From: Chlorops oryzae
Lineage: Eukaryota > Arthropoda > Insecta > Diptera > Chloropidae
DNA: 64,000 bases
Direction of reading: 5' to 3'
NCBI GenBank assembly: GCA_020466095.1
Contig: CM035807.1
Span: 20,065,985 to 20,129,984 of the forward strand
Part shown: positions 42,912 through 53,636 of the stretch, one piece after another
How positions within the stretch are numbered: position 1 is the stretch's first letter
Layout: each line of letters opens with the position of its first letter
Position numbers and translations under genes: made by a program
Notes under the pieces: model-generated
The model's database searches: none
Seen by the model: only the letters and a program-made list of their open reading frames with translations
What the model was told of the DNA's origin: nothing

Positions 42912-45607
42912 ATTTCCTAAAAATTTGTGCCTGGAATTCGAACGGGTTATCCAAGCATAAGCTAGAAATTCAGAATTTCTTAAATCAGGAAGAAGTTGAC
43001 GTTATGCTTCTCTCTGAAACACATTTAACAAACAAAAATTTCTTCTCAATCCCCGGGTATATATTTTATCAAACCAACCACCCAGATGGCAAGGCGCATG
43101 GAGGCACGGGTATACTTATTCGTAGAAGAATACAACATTTTATTCTAGATTCTTACAGTTATGATTTCCTTCAGGCAACAACGCTTTGCGTAATAGTGAG
43201 AGGTAAAAATCTGGTTTTATCGGCGATTTATTGCCCACCTCGTTTTAGCATAACCGAAAAAATGTTCTTAGACTTCTTTAAGACATTAGGTGATAAGTTC
43301 CTAGCAGCAGGAGACTATAATGCAAAGCACATTTTCTGGGGTTCCAGAACGTGCAATCCTAAGGGTCAGCAATTATACAAGGCAATTATCAATAAAAACA
43401 ATTCTCTAGACTTTGTATCTCCAAAACAGCCAACTTATTGGCCAACAGATCTCCAAAAAATTCCAGACCTCTTAGATTTCGGAATAACTAAAGGTATTGC
43501 AAGAGAGCTTATTTCTGCAAAAGCAACAACCGACCTCTCCTCAGATCATTCCCCAGTTGTATTCGTTTTGAACAAATATCCGGAACCAGTAAAACGCCCA
43601 CCCAGATTAACAGATGCAGGCACAAATTGGTTAAAATACAAAAAGCACATAAGTGCGCATATTCATACTAACTATAAAATTGAATGCATTGATCATATTG
43701 ATGATGCCGTAACTGTTTTTAACTCTTATTTGGCATCAGCAGCGCAAAAATCGACTCCTCATACTAAATATAGAACAAAACACGCCTTCTCTAATAGGGA
43801 AATTGAAAATCTCGTCGCAGAAAAACGAAGATTCAGGCGCGAATGGCAGCGGGTCCGTTCTCCGTTGGCCAAAAACAAGCTAAAAGAAGTTGAAAAAAAG
43901 CTAAGAGCAAGTTTAAATAGGGAGAAAGAATGTAAAACGCGCAACTTTGTCGAGAACCTTACGCCCAGAGGCTCAAATCGTAGTTCCTTGTGGCTGGCAA
44001 GCCGCTCTATGAAGACCCCAGTACAGAGTGAAACACCCGTTCGGTGTCTCAACAGTGGATGGGCGCGCTCAGATGAAGAGAAAGCTATGGTTTTTGCTTT
44101 GCACCTCAATAAGGTATTCCAACCGAATCCGAGCACTGCTGAGCATGTTCTCCCAACTTTGTCCGAAAACACTCGTAGAATTTCCATACAAATCAGTTCA
44201 AAAGAAATTGTCGGTATCATAAAAAATGAACTTGTCTGCAAAAAAGCCCCGGGACATGATCTTGTCACTCCAAAAATGTTAAAAAATATACCATTAGTAG
44301 CAGTACAGTTTTTAACAGTCTTATTTAATGCAATTATTGAGTTCAGCTACTTCCCAAAAGATTGGAAACGGTCGGTTATTAAAATGGTGCCTAAGCCAGG
44401 AAAAGATCCTACCCAAACATCCTCTTATAGGCCAATTAGCCTCCTGCCTTGTCTCTCAAAGTTATTCGAAAAGTTACTCATAGCTAAATTAACACCTTAT
44501 CTGCAAGAGCAGAACATTATCCCTCCACATCAATTCGGGTTTAGAAAAAAACACGGTACTATTGAACAGGTAAATCGGATTACAAATGAAATAAGACTTG
44601 CCTATGAAAATCGGGAGTACTGCTCTGCAGTATTCCTTGATGTGCAACAAGCGTTCGATAAAGTTTGGCATGACGGACTGTTATACAAAATCAGAAGATT
44701 ACTTCCCTTCAATTTTCACGCGATCTTTGAGTCATACTTAAAACATAGAACGTTTCAAGTAAGACATAATTCATTTATTACAAAAACCTTTCAAATAAAC
44801 GCGGGAGTCCCCCAAGGGAGTGTTGTTGGGCCTTTTCTTTACCTTATATACACAGCAGATATTCCACATAACGATAGAATATTGATTTCAACATTTGCTG
44901 ATGACACAGCGGTACTTAGTCGGCACAAGGACATAAGTATCGCAACTTCTCAGCTCCAAGATCACTTGAGCGAAATCCAAAGCTGGTTATCTAAATGGCG
45001 AATCAAAATTAATGAGCCTAAATGTCAACACATTAATTTCACGCTCAATAGAAAAGCTTCTCCAGACATTTTCCTTAATAATGTACGCATCCCACAATGT
45101 GAGGAAGTCACATATCTCGGTATTCATTTGGACAAAAGACTGACATGGCGTAAGCATATTGAAGCCAAGAGAACCCAAATGAAGCTTAAAGCCAACAGCC
45201 TGCACTGGTTAATAAATAGCCGCTCTCCTCTAAAGCTTGAATATAAAATCCTTCTATACAACCAAGTTATAAAACCAATATGGACGTATGGCTTACAATT
45301 ATATGGAAATGCCAGCTCTTCGAATATAGAAATCCTGCAAAGAGCACAGTCCAAGATCCTAAGGACTATAACAGGAGCTCCTTGGTTTGTTTCGAATGAA
45401 CGGATCCATAAAGAGCTCAACGTAGAACTGGTTAAAACAGAGTTCACCAATATCAAAGAGAAATACTTCAATAAATTGCGCAGACATGTAAATCCACTTG
45501 CCCGTGGATTATCGAACACATCGTTCTCTTCGAGATTGAAAAGAAATGACCGGCCAGCAATTATAAATCGTTCTACAGCAGCAGGTGCAATCCATGCACA
45601 TCCATAA
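42908..45607 (+). CDS. Jockey ORF2: endonuclease-reverse transcriptase
   Basis: 899 codons, uninterrupted. The start is the ATG of the ATGA overlap with ORF1. The N-terminal apurinic-type endonuclease (about 1-222) keeps its catalytic signatures: WNSNGL at 9-14, SETH with Glu 37, GDYNAKH at 135-141 and SSDHSP with Asp 213 and His 214. The reverse transcriptase (about 480-760) has SYRPISLLP at 506-514, FLDVQQAFD with Asp 578, AGVPQG at 632-637 and FADD with Asp 665 and 666. YLGIHLD and a C-terminal region with LKIL-type leucine spacing follow. There is no RNase H, normal for jockey. The protein nicks target DNA and copies the element RNA at the nick. The last residues are encoded by the first 74-bp repeat. 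Translation by reinitiation from ORF1 is suggested by the overlap, but ORF1 here is broken. Confidence 0.95.
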   Translation: MNFLKICAWNSNGLSKHKLEIQNFLNQEEVDVMLLSETHLTNKNFFSIPGYIFYQTNHPDGKAHGGTGILIRRRIQHFILDSYSYDFLQATTLCVIVRGKNLVLSAIYCPPRFSITEKMFLDFFKTLGDKFLAAGDYNAKHIFWGSRTCNPKGQQLYKAIINKNNSLDFVSPKQPTYWPTDLQKIPDLLDFGITKGIARELISAKATTDLSSDHSPVVFVLNKYPEPVKRPPRLTDAGTNWLKYKKHISAHIHTNYKIECIDHIDDAVTVFNSYLASAAQKSTPHTKYRTKHAFSNREIENLVAEKRRFRREWQRVRSPLAKNKLKEVEKKLRASLNREKECKTRNFVENLTPRGSNRSSLWLASRSMKTPVQSETPVRCLNSGWARSDEEKAMVFALHLNKVFQPNPSTAEHVLPTLSENTRRISIQISSKEIVGIIKNELVCKKAPGHDLVTPKMLKNIPLVAVQFLTVLFNAIIEFSYFPKDWKRSVIKMVPKPGKDPTQTSSYRPISLLPCLSKLFEKLLIAKLTPYLQEQNIIPPHQFGFRKKHGTIEQVNRITNEIRLAYENREYCSAVFLDVQQAFDKVWHDGLLYKIRRLLPFNFHAIFESYLKHRTFQVRHNSFITKTFQINAGVPQGSVVGPFLYLIYTADIPHNDRILISTFADDTAVLSRHKDISIATSQLQDHLSEIQSWLSKWRIKINEPKCQHINFTLNRKASPDIFLNNVRIPQCEEVTYLGIHLDKRLTWRKHIEAKRTQMKLKANSLHWLINSRSPLKLEYKILLYNQVIKPIWTYGLQLYGNASSSNIEILQRAQSKILRTITGAPWFVSNERIHKELNVELVKTEFTNIKEKYFNKLRRHVNPLARGLSNTSFSSRLKRNDRPAIINRSTAAGAIHAHP

Positions 45608-45824
45608 ACTCAGCTTTCCTAGCTGATCGTCTACTCGGTGGGTGCACTCCATGCACCCTTGCAATCCACGCACATCCATAAACTCAGCTTTCCTAGCTGA
45701 TCGTCTACTCGGTGGGTGCACTCCATGCACCCTTGCAATCCACGCACATTCATAAACTCAGCTTTCCTAGCTGATCGTCATCTCGGTGGGTGCACTCCAT
45801 GCACCCTTGAAATCCACGCACAGC
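45587..45824 (+). repeat. 74-bp tandem repeat, 3.2 copies, in the jockey 3' end
   Basis: Units start at 45,587, 45,661, 45,735 and (partial) 45,809. Each has CATAAACTCAGCTTTCCTAG and GGTGGGTGCACTCCATGCAC. The ORF2 stop TAA lies in the first unit, so extra units lengthen only the 3' UTR. Confidence 0.95.
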
Positions 45825-46040
45825 CTAGCTGCTTAAATCTTCATTTCCGCACCGCCAATATTACACGTGTTTCTTCACACATCAGCAAAGCCCAGTTTTC
45901 GGTATCCGAGGCCCGCAATGAACTTATTACTAAGTCATAATCTTTTCAATTAAGAAAATGCTTTGTGATTTGTAATATTGTCCAATTAGGTGTAAGATTT
46001 AAAAACTTATTGCTAGACTCCTATATTAGAGGAGTGATCC

Positions 46041-46046
46041 AATAAA
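46041..46046 (+). promoter_or_regulatory. Polyadenylation signal of the jockey element
   Basis: AATAAA 14 bp before the start of the poly(A) tract, a standard distance. Confidence 0.8.
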
Positions 46047-46054
46047 TAATAAAA

Positions 46055-46090
<36 letters not shown>

Positions 46091-46091
<1 letters not shown>

Positions 46092-46102
46092 ATATGAGTA
46101 CG
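46091..46102 (+). repeat. Target-site duplication, right
   Basis: CATATGAGTACG directly after poly(A). Exact partner of 42,148-42,159. Confidence 0.92.
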
Positions 46103-46659
46103 AATCGAAGGAACATTTCCATTTTTACAGCACGAATGTTTTTCAGGGAAATCGAATAGATGTATCTTAAGAAGTAACTACCTACATAATTATGTACAAA
46201 ATTGAAGGATACTTCAGTATAAAAATTATACTCTTTGATGGCTTAGATATTTCGCAACTTTACCTACAATAAGTACAGAAGTGCTTTCCCATCTTAATTT
46301 TCAATACAATTCGAAATTCGCTATTAATATTGAGCTACCATTGAAAGATACCCACTCTCACCTTCCAGTTCTTTTAAAGTGCTCCTCTTGTAGTCAATTT
46401 AAAGACAAAGCCCGCATATTCTGAGATAGAGAATGATAAGAAGAAGAATACCAAAATGTACCCACATAAGTAATTTGGTTTATTTGTTTCTGCAGAGTCA
46501 CTATTCGATATAGATAAGCAGCAGGAAATCCGTATATGAAAACAATCAACGCCACTAATGAACTGTGCTTAATGGAAAGTCAGTTTCTAACTTCCTTATT
46601 CACCTATGCATGATTGCATACATATGTTTGTATGTTTATCTAATAGATCATCTATTTAC

Positions 46660-47080
46660 CAACATATCAATATTTTGATCTATCAATCAATCTATATTTC
46701 AATCTATCAAATTTTTAATCATTGAATCTATCACGCTACCAAACGTTTAATCTTTCAATCTGTCAACCAATCGATTTATCAATCTATAAATATATCAATT
46801 TATCAATCTATCAATTTATCAATCTTCCAATCTATCAATATAATAATCTATCAATCTATCAATATATAAATATATCAATATATGAATATATGAATATATC
46901 AATATATAAATGTATCAGTTTATCAATATATCAATCTATCAATTTATCAGTCTATCAATCTATCAATATATCAATCTATAAATCTTTCAATCTATTAATG
47001 TATCAGTCTATCAATCTATCAACTTATCAATCTATCAATCTTTTAATTTTTTCAATCATTTAATCTATCAATCTATATAT
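46660..47080. repeat. Degenerate TATCAATC tandem array, about 420 bp
   Basis: Tens of units of ATCTATCA/ATATATCA with period mostly 8, sometimes 4. Substitution patterns (TATCAATT, TATAAATA, TATCAATA) are grouped locally, as in a microsatellite that expanded in stages. It produces a 113-codon frame of Ser-Ile-Tyr-Gln-Asn repeats, which I reject as a gene. Confidence 0.9.
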
Positions 47081-48101
47081 ACAACTCCTCTCTTTTTATC
47101 CTACCATTCTTTGTTTTTATCTATTCTACCGAATCTATATATCTGAACTATTCTTCCCAAAACACACTTGCCAAAAATACACTTAAGCACCAAAAAGTCA
47201 ATAAAATAGCCTTACATAAAAATCGCCGACATTACGACACATCAGTTGTAAGTGGTACTTAAATCGAATGGCGTACAAGAACATCAAAAAATCGGAACAA
47301 AGTTCAAAAAATTAAATGGAGAAATGTTGTCCCCACATAATAGCTTGCCTCATGTACAATCGAACTAATATGTTTTGTCAGCTATTGCCCTTTCCACCTC
47401 GCCGTTATCTAAGTGACACTATACGCCAGCCATTCGGAAGTGCTTTCAGTGTCGAAAAACGAAAAAAAAAAATATAAAAAGGAAAAAAATCCGACTGTCG
47501 TTTATGTCGTTTCGTTTTGTCACTTTGTCACATAAACAAGCAATCGAACTTTATTTCTGTTATTGGCATTTCATTTAAAATGTTGTCTGAAAAGTCGCTA
47601 TCGAGTACGTACACAGTTTTGTTGCGTACGAGTAGAAGAAGTAGATACCGAACGTCTTTAATAAGATTCAAATGTATTCCAAATTTAATTGTGTGAAATT
47701 CAAAGCAGTCTTCAACCCGCATCTATTTATTACATCTCAATTCGACGATACACAAATAATCATTTGACAATCGATGCCATAACAGCAATAAATACTTCGA
47801 TTTACTGAGTAGGTACATATTTAAACTTACAAACGGTTCAATTTATCGCCGCTCATAACTTAAGCATGAAAACAAGAAAACAAACAACTATGTACAAAAA
47901 TATGGAGGTATCTTCTCGCAATCTTGGTTGCGATGACATTGAGTAATTCTACTAAATTGCCACTTGAATCCAATTCGGATTATATCGTTATGATAACGCT
48001 TCGATTCGATAGATATTGATAGATGTTGCTGCTGCTGCGCACGGTGGGTGCTAATATAGTTGTCATCGTACTACCATGCTATAAACATTTTACCATTGTT
48101 C

Positions 48102-48130
<29 letters not shown>
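48102..48130. repeat. (GT)n microsatellite
   Basis: About 14 perfect GT units followed by GTATGTATGTG. Confidence 0.95.
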
Positions 48131-48137
<7 letters not shown>

Positions 48138-48637
48138 GTTGCGGCATTGTGTGCGGATACATTTATAACATTGGTAAATAGACAGCGAGCAGTTCATAAA
48201 TACACTCAATTCACATTTAATTTGTTATGTGGCTTGACGCGAGCAGCATGAGTGCGAGTGCGCCCGTATGTGGAGAGTATTGCCTTTGCAGCAAATGCAG
48301 CAAGCGCGCCATTCGAAGCTTTTGCTCAATCATAAATCTGCAAAAGCTCCCACCGTCGAATGCAGCAGCATTTTATGTTTGTATGCATGTGTCTATGCAA
48401 TGTTGCAACTTTGTTTCAATTTAAGTCCCTTATCGCAATACATAATATTTAATGCTTTCGTTTGCTTTTCTGCTCTTTAGTTACAACTTTCTCCCTTTTG
48501 ATACTTACGTTTCTCTGCCTCCTGACGCTGGTCGCTTAGATACGCTTGAGTTGGCAATGCGGCCAGGATACTTTTGGGCCCAACAAGGCGGCAATAGCAG
48601 GGATTAGCTAAAGTAGCGGCGTGTTTCCGTCTGCTGT

Positions 48638-48662
48638 TTAGTTTGTTTGTTTGTTTGTTTGC
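48638..48662. repeat. (TTTG)n microsatellite
   Basis: Five to six GTTT units. Confidence 0.9.
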
Positions 48663-48991
48663 GTATTAGACTTTGTGTCAATGTATTTAAGTTGTTGCTT
48701 TTGGCTTCTCAATTTGAATGTTGAATGTAGACTGGTTGTACTTATCCATGTGTGTAATGAATTGATGCTGGTGATAATTTTTTCAGTTCAGCAAATGATG
48801 ATTTTTAACTGAAACGAGTTTTTCCTTCAAATTTTTCTTTAGTCAATGCTACAAAATTCTAATCACTTAAGTTGCTGCAAACGATTTAATCAATTAATTC
48901 ATTTAATGTTTTTCCTTTTTTAGTCTATCACGTCGATTTAATTGAACAGAATGAGGGTAAATCGACGCCATCAATCAAGATAATTAGATTT

Positions 48992-48999
48992 ATCCCAGC
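48992..48999 (+). repeat. 8-bp target-site duplication, left
   Basis: ATCCCAGC, repeated at 49,590-49,597. Confidence 0.8.
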
Positions 49000-49589
49000 C
49001 AAGGGCGTAGCCAGGATCTGAATTAGGGGGGGGAAAAAAAATTTATTAAATGAAAAATCAACACTTGTTGTTTTAAATAGTACTTTAAGAAAATTTTGTT
49101 TTATTTATGTATGTACATATACTACCAAGGGACTAGCCAGGACTATGCCGATTTCGGTTGCTTAAAAACTGTGCAGTGTGTAAGAAAACGCCGACGGAAG
49201 ACGATTTCAAAAAGGAATTCGAAAAAATCGTTAAAATCGCATCGACAATCGATCAATGTAAAGGCCGACTTAGCAATTTCAAAGGCCAAAACACAATTAG
49301 GCTGCCTGCAGACAACCGCTCGTCTGCTGGCAGCCTTGGTGTTCAACAATTGCGACTGAGAGTGTAGAAAATTTGAGTAGCTCTATAAATTTGTATGTGG
49401 TCTGTTATAACTCATTTAACAATTATTTAAAACAAAGTATGCGCAGAGTTTTATCAAAATACTAATTTTTATGTCGGCAAAAATTATTTTTCCAAATTAT
49501 TGTTAAAATTTTTTTCTAGGCGTGCTCGTTTAAGTCTAGGGGGGGGGGGGGGGTAAGCGCCCCACCTTCCCCCCCTGCCTACGCCCATG
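49000..49589. mobile_element. Non-autonomous hAT-type element, 590 bp
   Basis: Ends CAAGGGCGTAGCCAGGA on the left and, in reverse complement, CATGGGCGTAGGCAGGGGGG on the right: short imperfect inverted repeats of about 13 bp followed on each side by a G-run in the inward direction. The 8-bp direct flank ATCCCAGC matches the hAT superfamily's usual target duplication. A second CAAGGGACTAGCCAGGACTA lies inside at about 49,125-49,145, like an internal copy of the left end. Frames of 68-87 codons at 49,096-49,367 occur on both strands and show no transposase signature that I can name. Confidence 0.75.
49542..49553. repeat. Poly(G) tract
   Basis: About 15 G in a row near 49,539-49,553, next to a C-rich stretch. 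It is part of the sub-terminal region of the hAT-type element. Confidence 0.7.
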
Positions 49590-49597
49590 ATCCCAGC
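49590..49597 (+). repeat. 8-bp target-site duplication, right
   Basis: ATCCCAGC, partner of 48,992-48,999. Confidence 0.8.
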
Positions 49598-51651
49598 TCT
49601 ACGCATTTTCGCAATAAAGCAATGCAAATTTAATTAGCACGTAATGCAACCAATACTCAGCATGTCTAATTATGTAGCAAAACATCAGTTGCAACTTTGC
49701 TGCTAAGCTCGGTTGAAATTTCAAAAGCAAGAGCGGAAAGCAACAGCAACAAAGAGGACAAAAAAAAATCCAATAAAATTGTATGTAATTAAGTCGAAAT
49801 GTCGCGCAATGCGTTTAATTACAAATGACATTTCATAGCGATGTTGCCTTAGTTGCCGTTGTCATAGTCATCATCGCCACCAGCATCATCATCTGTGCTG
49901 AGTTGCCTGCTGGCTGCCGTTCTGTAGCCGGTGCCGCTGATGCGGCTGTTGTATTCAAGAGCCCATGCATTTGATGTTGCCATTGTCGGATTCACACTTA
50001 ATATACTTAAACAGCAATATTGTTGGTATTGCATGAAGCTGTCAACGACATCGGCAACACTATCAGGAAGGAATGCCTATGCACAAGCAAATCGTATGAG
50101 ACTTCCACTTTATGCTACATACATACATACATATTTAGTTTCTTCTTTTATGATGCAATATGCTTTGATCTTTTCTTCTGCGCTTGCAATTGTTGTTTTT
50201 GTTGTTGCCGTCGTTAATGGCTTGTTCTCGTATTTTGTTATATTCATTCGAATCTCGCGGATATAATTGAAGTGACATTGTTGCCAGACAGACTGCTCAC
50301 ATCAAGAGATCTCTGAGCACAGTAGTAAAAAGAAAGAAAATTTTAAGTACTTTCATTATTTCCATGCCCCTGTCAATCGAACCAAATGGTGGTGGCACAT
50401 TTACTCGTAAAATGTTTTAAATTATTTTTAATTTTTTTTTTTTAATTACTATTTAAGTTCCTATGGGGATGATCATGTTCAATACGCAATGATCGTCTTG
50501 ATGTGCGTGCGCGAGTTTATTAAAATGGCATTTTTATTGCCGATGACGTTAATCTATTATGGATTTTGTTGAATCCAATGGCTTTCGGTTGTCATCATCG
50601 AAATGTTGACATTTCTATTGCCATTTGTGTCGATACGTCCGCGCGCAAACCAGTTCGCCGGGGCCCCTCTCACTTGGCTGCAATTAATATCATTTTTATG
50701 TTCCAATGACATTCGTTTCGCTTTATTTAAATGCATTTAGCGGCAGAACTATCGGCGGTAATCTCTCTCGCTGCAGCCAGCATCTTTTTCCGTCAATCTT
50801 TCAATTGAAAATGCAGTTTCGGGCACGCATCTTCAAAGCTGTAAAAATGCCATTAAATTGGCATGCTGCGGACTTGTGCGACTGAAACACGCCGATGTTG
50901 CCGATGAGGCCGCTGGGCACTGTGCATTTTGTGACGGCGCGCTAAATGTTGATGCATATGGAATACACCGCACTGGCATGATGCATCACCATGTGCGCGT
51001 ATGTGTGTGTGTGTGTGTGTTTCTTGATTTTATGTCTTCCTCAGTGGAGTGATCTATTTTTGATTTCCCTCGATAATCTTCTTCATAAATTAGTGAATAT
51101 GTTTGAAAAATTCTCGTGTTGCACACAACTTGTAAATCGATTTTTAATTTAAAAGACATTTTAATTGGCATTTTAATTTTAAGGTGCATCGTATCTGTTT
51201 TCCAATAAATTAGAATGGCTTAAAATTTGTTGCTTTAACTTAAGGAGATGATATAAGTATATTAATGTCTTTGTGAATTTGAATTTGAACTATAAATTTC
51301 CCTGGTTGGATTATCTGTGTATTTCATAGCGTTTAAATTGTGATATTTTTATATTCGAGTCCCAAGCAAAATCTATCATTTTTACACAATCACATAATAA
51401 GGCTGCTTATAGGGCCTTTTATACCAATCGTATTCTATAGATATTTGAAAACCAATTTAAGAGATACGGACATGCCAACGACTATATCTAGTAAAAGGTG
51501 CCTAACTTTATTGGATATTGACTGGAGGCGTGTCCTTAAATGCTTTTATTCATGGAACACATAAACATCTAATATGTTTCCTGCTACTTCTACTACGTCA
51601 ATCTAAAAGTACAACGCGTATAGCAAAGACACCTTCATAATCTTATGCTCT
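49598..51651. other. Cassette-free island, right part
   Basis: 2 kb without a supported gene. ATACATAC run near 50,125 and (GT)n at 51,002-51,021. Frames are short and overlapping. Confidence 0.5.
51002..51021. repeat. (GT)n microsatellite
   Basis: About nine GT units after GCGCGTAT. Confidence 0.9.
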
Positions 51652-51780
51652 CCTCATATCGAAAAAGTTTCAAAAAGCTAAGGCTGAAACCAAGTCTCGC
51701 CTTTTGATAAAATATTTTAATAATTGTTGAAATGATTTTACAATGAACGTCCTCTCCCTTCACCCAACATTGAAAGACTG
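51652..51780 (-). repeat. Cassette copy, GGCGAGA subfamily, reverse
   Basis: GTCTCGCCTTTTGATAAAAT, GAACGTCCTCTCCCTTCACC and CAACATTGAAAGACTG in reverse order. It marks the abrupt return of repeats after the island. Confidence 0.65.
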
Positions 51781-52345
51781 CTTTATCGAAGCCACTGAAA
51801 AAGTCCAAAGTTCATTAATGCAGCTGGATGCATGTTTTTATTCAAGAATAGTGAGGATTCATATTCGCGTGTTGCACTCACATGAATCTAAACAGAAATC
51901 AAATCGAATTTAATAAATTTACTTAATATCTGCAGTTACTTTTTTAATTTTCTAACTACTGAAAATATGGAAATATGAAAAAAAAATTTGGACTTTATAC
52001 AGATCTATTTTTGCTGATCTTGCTGTACAAATTCCGAAATCATTATTTCAATATCCGACTTTTTATATATCTCATAAGGTTAATTCATGTTTATAAGAAA
52101 ATGTTTCAGCAATATTTTTATTTATTTCCGCAACATGTTGACTTTGGAAGGGGAGTATAGCTGCATATATTTCTGAAGGCCTGGACTTCTAAAATTTAAG
52201 AGGTTTGATATTGTGCAAATAATTTCGCCATTTGGCCATCAAAATCCTTGCAAAAAACCATCCGAAATAGGTCCTCCTACTCTGAAATACATTGTAAAAC
52301 TGAATTTATTCGAACTCTTACTTGAATTTCTGTGAAAAAATGCAA
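51781..52345 (+). repeat. 0.7-kb block, additional copy
   Basis: Counterpart of 14,181-14,900 with a deletion near 52,070-52,085 and a different 3' end after 52,345. Confidence 0.85.
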
Positions 52346-52624
52346 TGTTTTGTATTGAATTGCAACAATTATCTTTACAGGAGGTTTTGTCTATAAAAAT
52401 TATAGTTAAACAAAAAATAGCTTGTCGCAGGTTTTAATCCAATTTCAAGATATTTTTTTAGAAAGATTTGAATGCAATTTATTCAACAATGCCAAGTATA
52501 AGTATTTCATAAAGTTAAAGTTCATTTTAAAAAATGTTCTATTGCTACAAAAGTGTTGTTTTAAATAACTATTATTATTACTATTATTATATATATTCGT
52601 TGTTGTTGAAGGTTGCACTTCAGT
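52346..52624. other. Spacer with ATT-rich tract
   Basis: TATTATTATTACTATTATTA near 52,568. No gene. Confidence 0.5.
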
Positions 52625-52757
52625 ATTTCTGATTGCCGCGTCTTTACAAAGTTCATTGGTTTGAAAATGTGAACAAATGTTTCGCCATTTTTTAAAATAT
52701 TGCATGGCTCATCCGAGAAGTACATTCTCTCCCTCTGAAGTCAACTTGAAGACTGGA
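52625..52757 (-). repeat. Cassette copy, reverse
   Basis: C box TTTCGCCATTTTTTAAAAT. B side CCGAGAAGTACATTCTCTCC. It has the GCATGGCTC variant of the 13,234 type. Confidence 0.85.
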
Positions 52758-52855
52758 CGTCCATACTGACTCGGTTTTGCAAAAAACTTTGCAAACTATG
52801 ATGGAATAAGTAACTAAAAAAATGTTCCACGAAAGTTCAATCGTTTTAAATTGCA

Positions 52856-52989
52856 TTCAGTCTTCGCACAGAATTCAGAAGGAGAGGATGTGCTTCTCGG
52901 ATCAAAAATGAATAGTTTACAAAATGGCGAAATATTTGTTCGCAGTTTCAAACCACTGATTTTTCAAGGTATAAGGCTATCAGGAAACC
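52856..52989 (+). repeat. Cassette copy, near consensus
   Basis: All five boxes present. Its 3' part TTTTCAAGGTATAAGGCTAT is the undisturbed version of the site into which the foldback element at 56,316 inserted. Confidence 0.9.
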
Positions 52990-53636
52990 TAGGAGATAGC
53001 TACATCCGTCTTAAAAACGTCATAATTTCACACAACGTTTGCACATATTTTTGTCTTCAAAAGTGCAAGATTCTGTTTGCTTGAAATAAACTTGTTAGTA
53101 GTGGATTAACGTGTAAATGCCAAGAAAAAATTTTTACAATATCAAAGCCATAAAACAGGAAACATGTTCGATCATGATTGTATTTTCACCACAAATATAT
53201 TTTTTTTAAGGTTTATAGATGTACAGAATCTTAGTTTCTTAACCAATCTTTAAATCTCTTTTTTAAATTAATATAAAAAAAAACGCTTCCATGAATAATT
53301 TTTAAAATATTTTTATAGTGTTTAGATGACCAAAGTCTATGGGAAAAGTGCATTGAGATTTCCTGAACGAAAAATGACTGTAAGCTAGTGATATAGTAGG
53401 CTGTGGCATTACATATCCGCCATATTTTAAAATATAACCTTCTTCAAATTGGCTGCTACTAAGAAAACGGCATCCTTGTACATCTTCTTACTCAAATTCG
53501 AATTTTACCACTTTTGACATGCTGTATCTCGTTAACCGTACTCAATATTGTCTTGGTGTCTTGAAAAAGTTGTTGGTATTGAATATACCTAGAATATAAA
53601 AGACGCGGAAGAAGTTCGACACACAGATTTATTATA
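52862..53636. repeat. Inverted duplication, right arm
   Basis: Reverse complement of 30,897-31,690. The match starts inside the cassette at 52,856 and stops at ACACACAGATTT, where the Penelope-like fragment begins. Confidence 0.85.

Larger units (their letters stand above)
42160..46090 (+). mobile_element. Jockey-clade non-LTR retrotransposon, 5'-truncated, 3.93 kb
   Basis: Bounded by a 12-13-bp target duplication and ending in poly(A) (46,061-46,090) 15 bp after an AATAAA at 46,041. It contains the 3' part of ORF1 (three Cys-His knuckles) and a complete ORF2 (endonuclease plus reverse transcriptase, no RNase H), the jockey layout. The 5' UTR and the start of ORF1 are missing. The open ORF2 and long clean poly(A) suggest a recent insertion (inference). 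It stands alone in the cassette-free island. Confidence 0.95.
46103..48999. other. Cassette-free island, middle part
   Basis: 2.9 kb without a supported gene. It holds the TATCAATC array (46,660-47,080), a (GT)n and a (TTTG)n microsatellite, and GC-richer patches near 48.0-48.6 kb. Frames of 60-113 codons are low-complexity or shadowed. Confidence 0.5.

Noticed and set aside
43759..44268. 169-codon minus-strand frame inside the jockey element
   Set aside because: Shadow of the intact ORF2 on the opposite strand.
46660..47080. TATCAATC units as doublesex-type splicing repeats
   Set aside because: The fly dsx element is a 13-mer with CAATCAACA. Here the array is an 8-bp microsatellite without ACA endings.
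48227..48480. Short Cys-rich frames near 48.2-48.5 kb
   Set aside because: TGC/GCA trinucleotide bias gives Cys and Ala codons in two frames. No pattern of a known peptide family.
52856..52989. Cassette as a C/D-box snoRNA gene
   Set aside because: CACTGA near the 3' side resembles a D box, but GAGGATGTAC is not an acceptable C box and no terminal stem forms.
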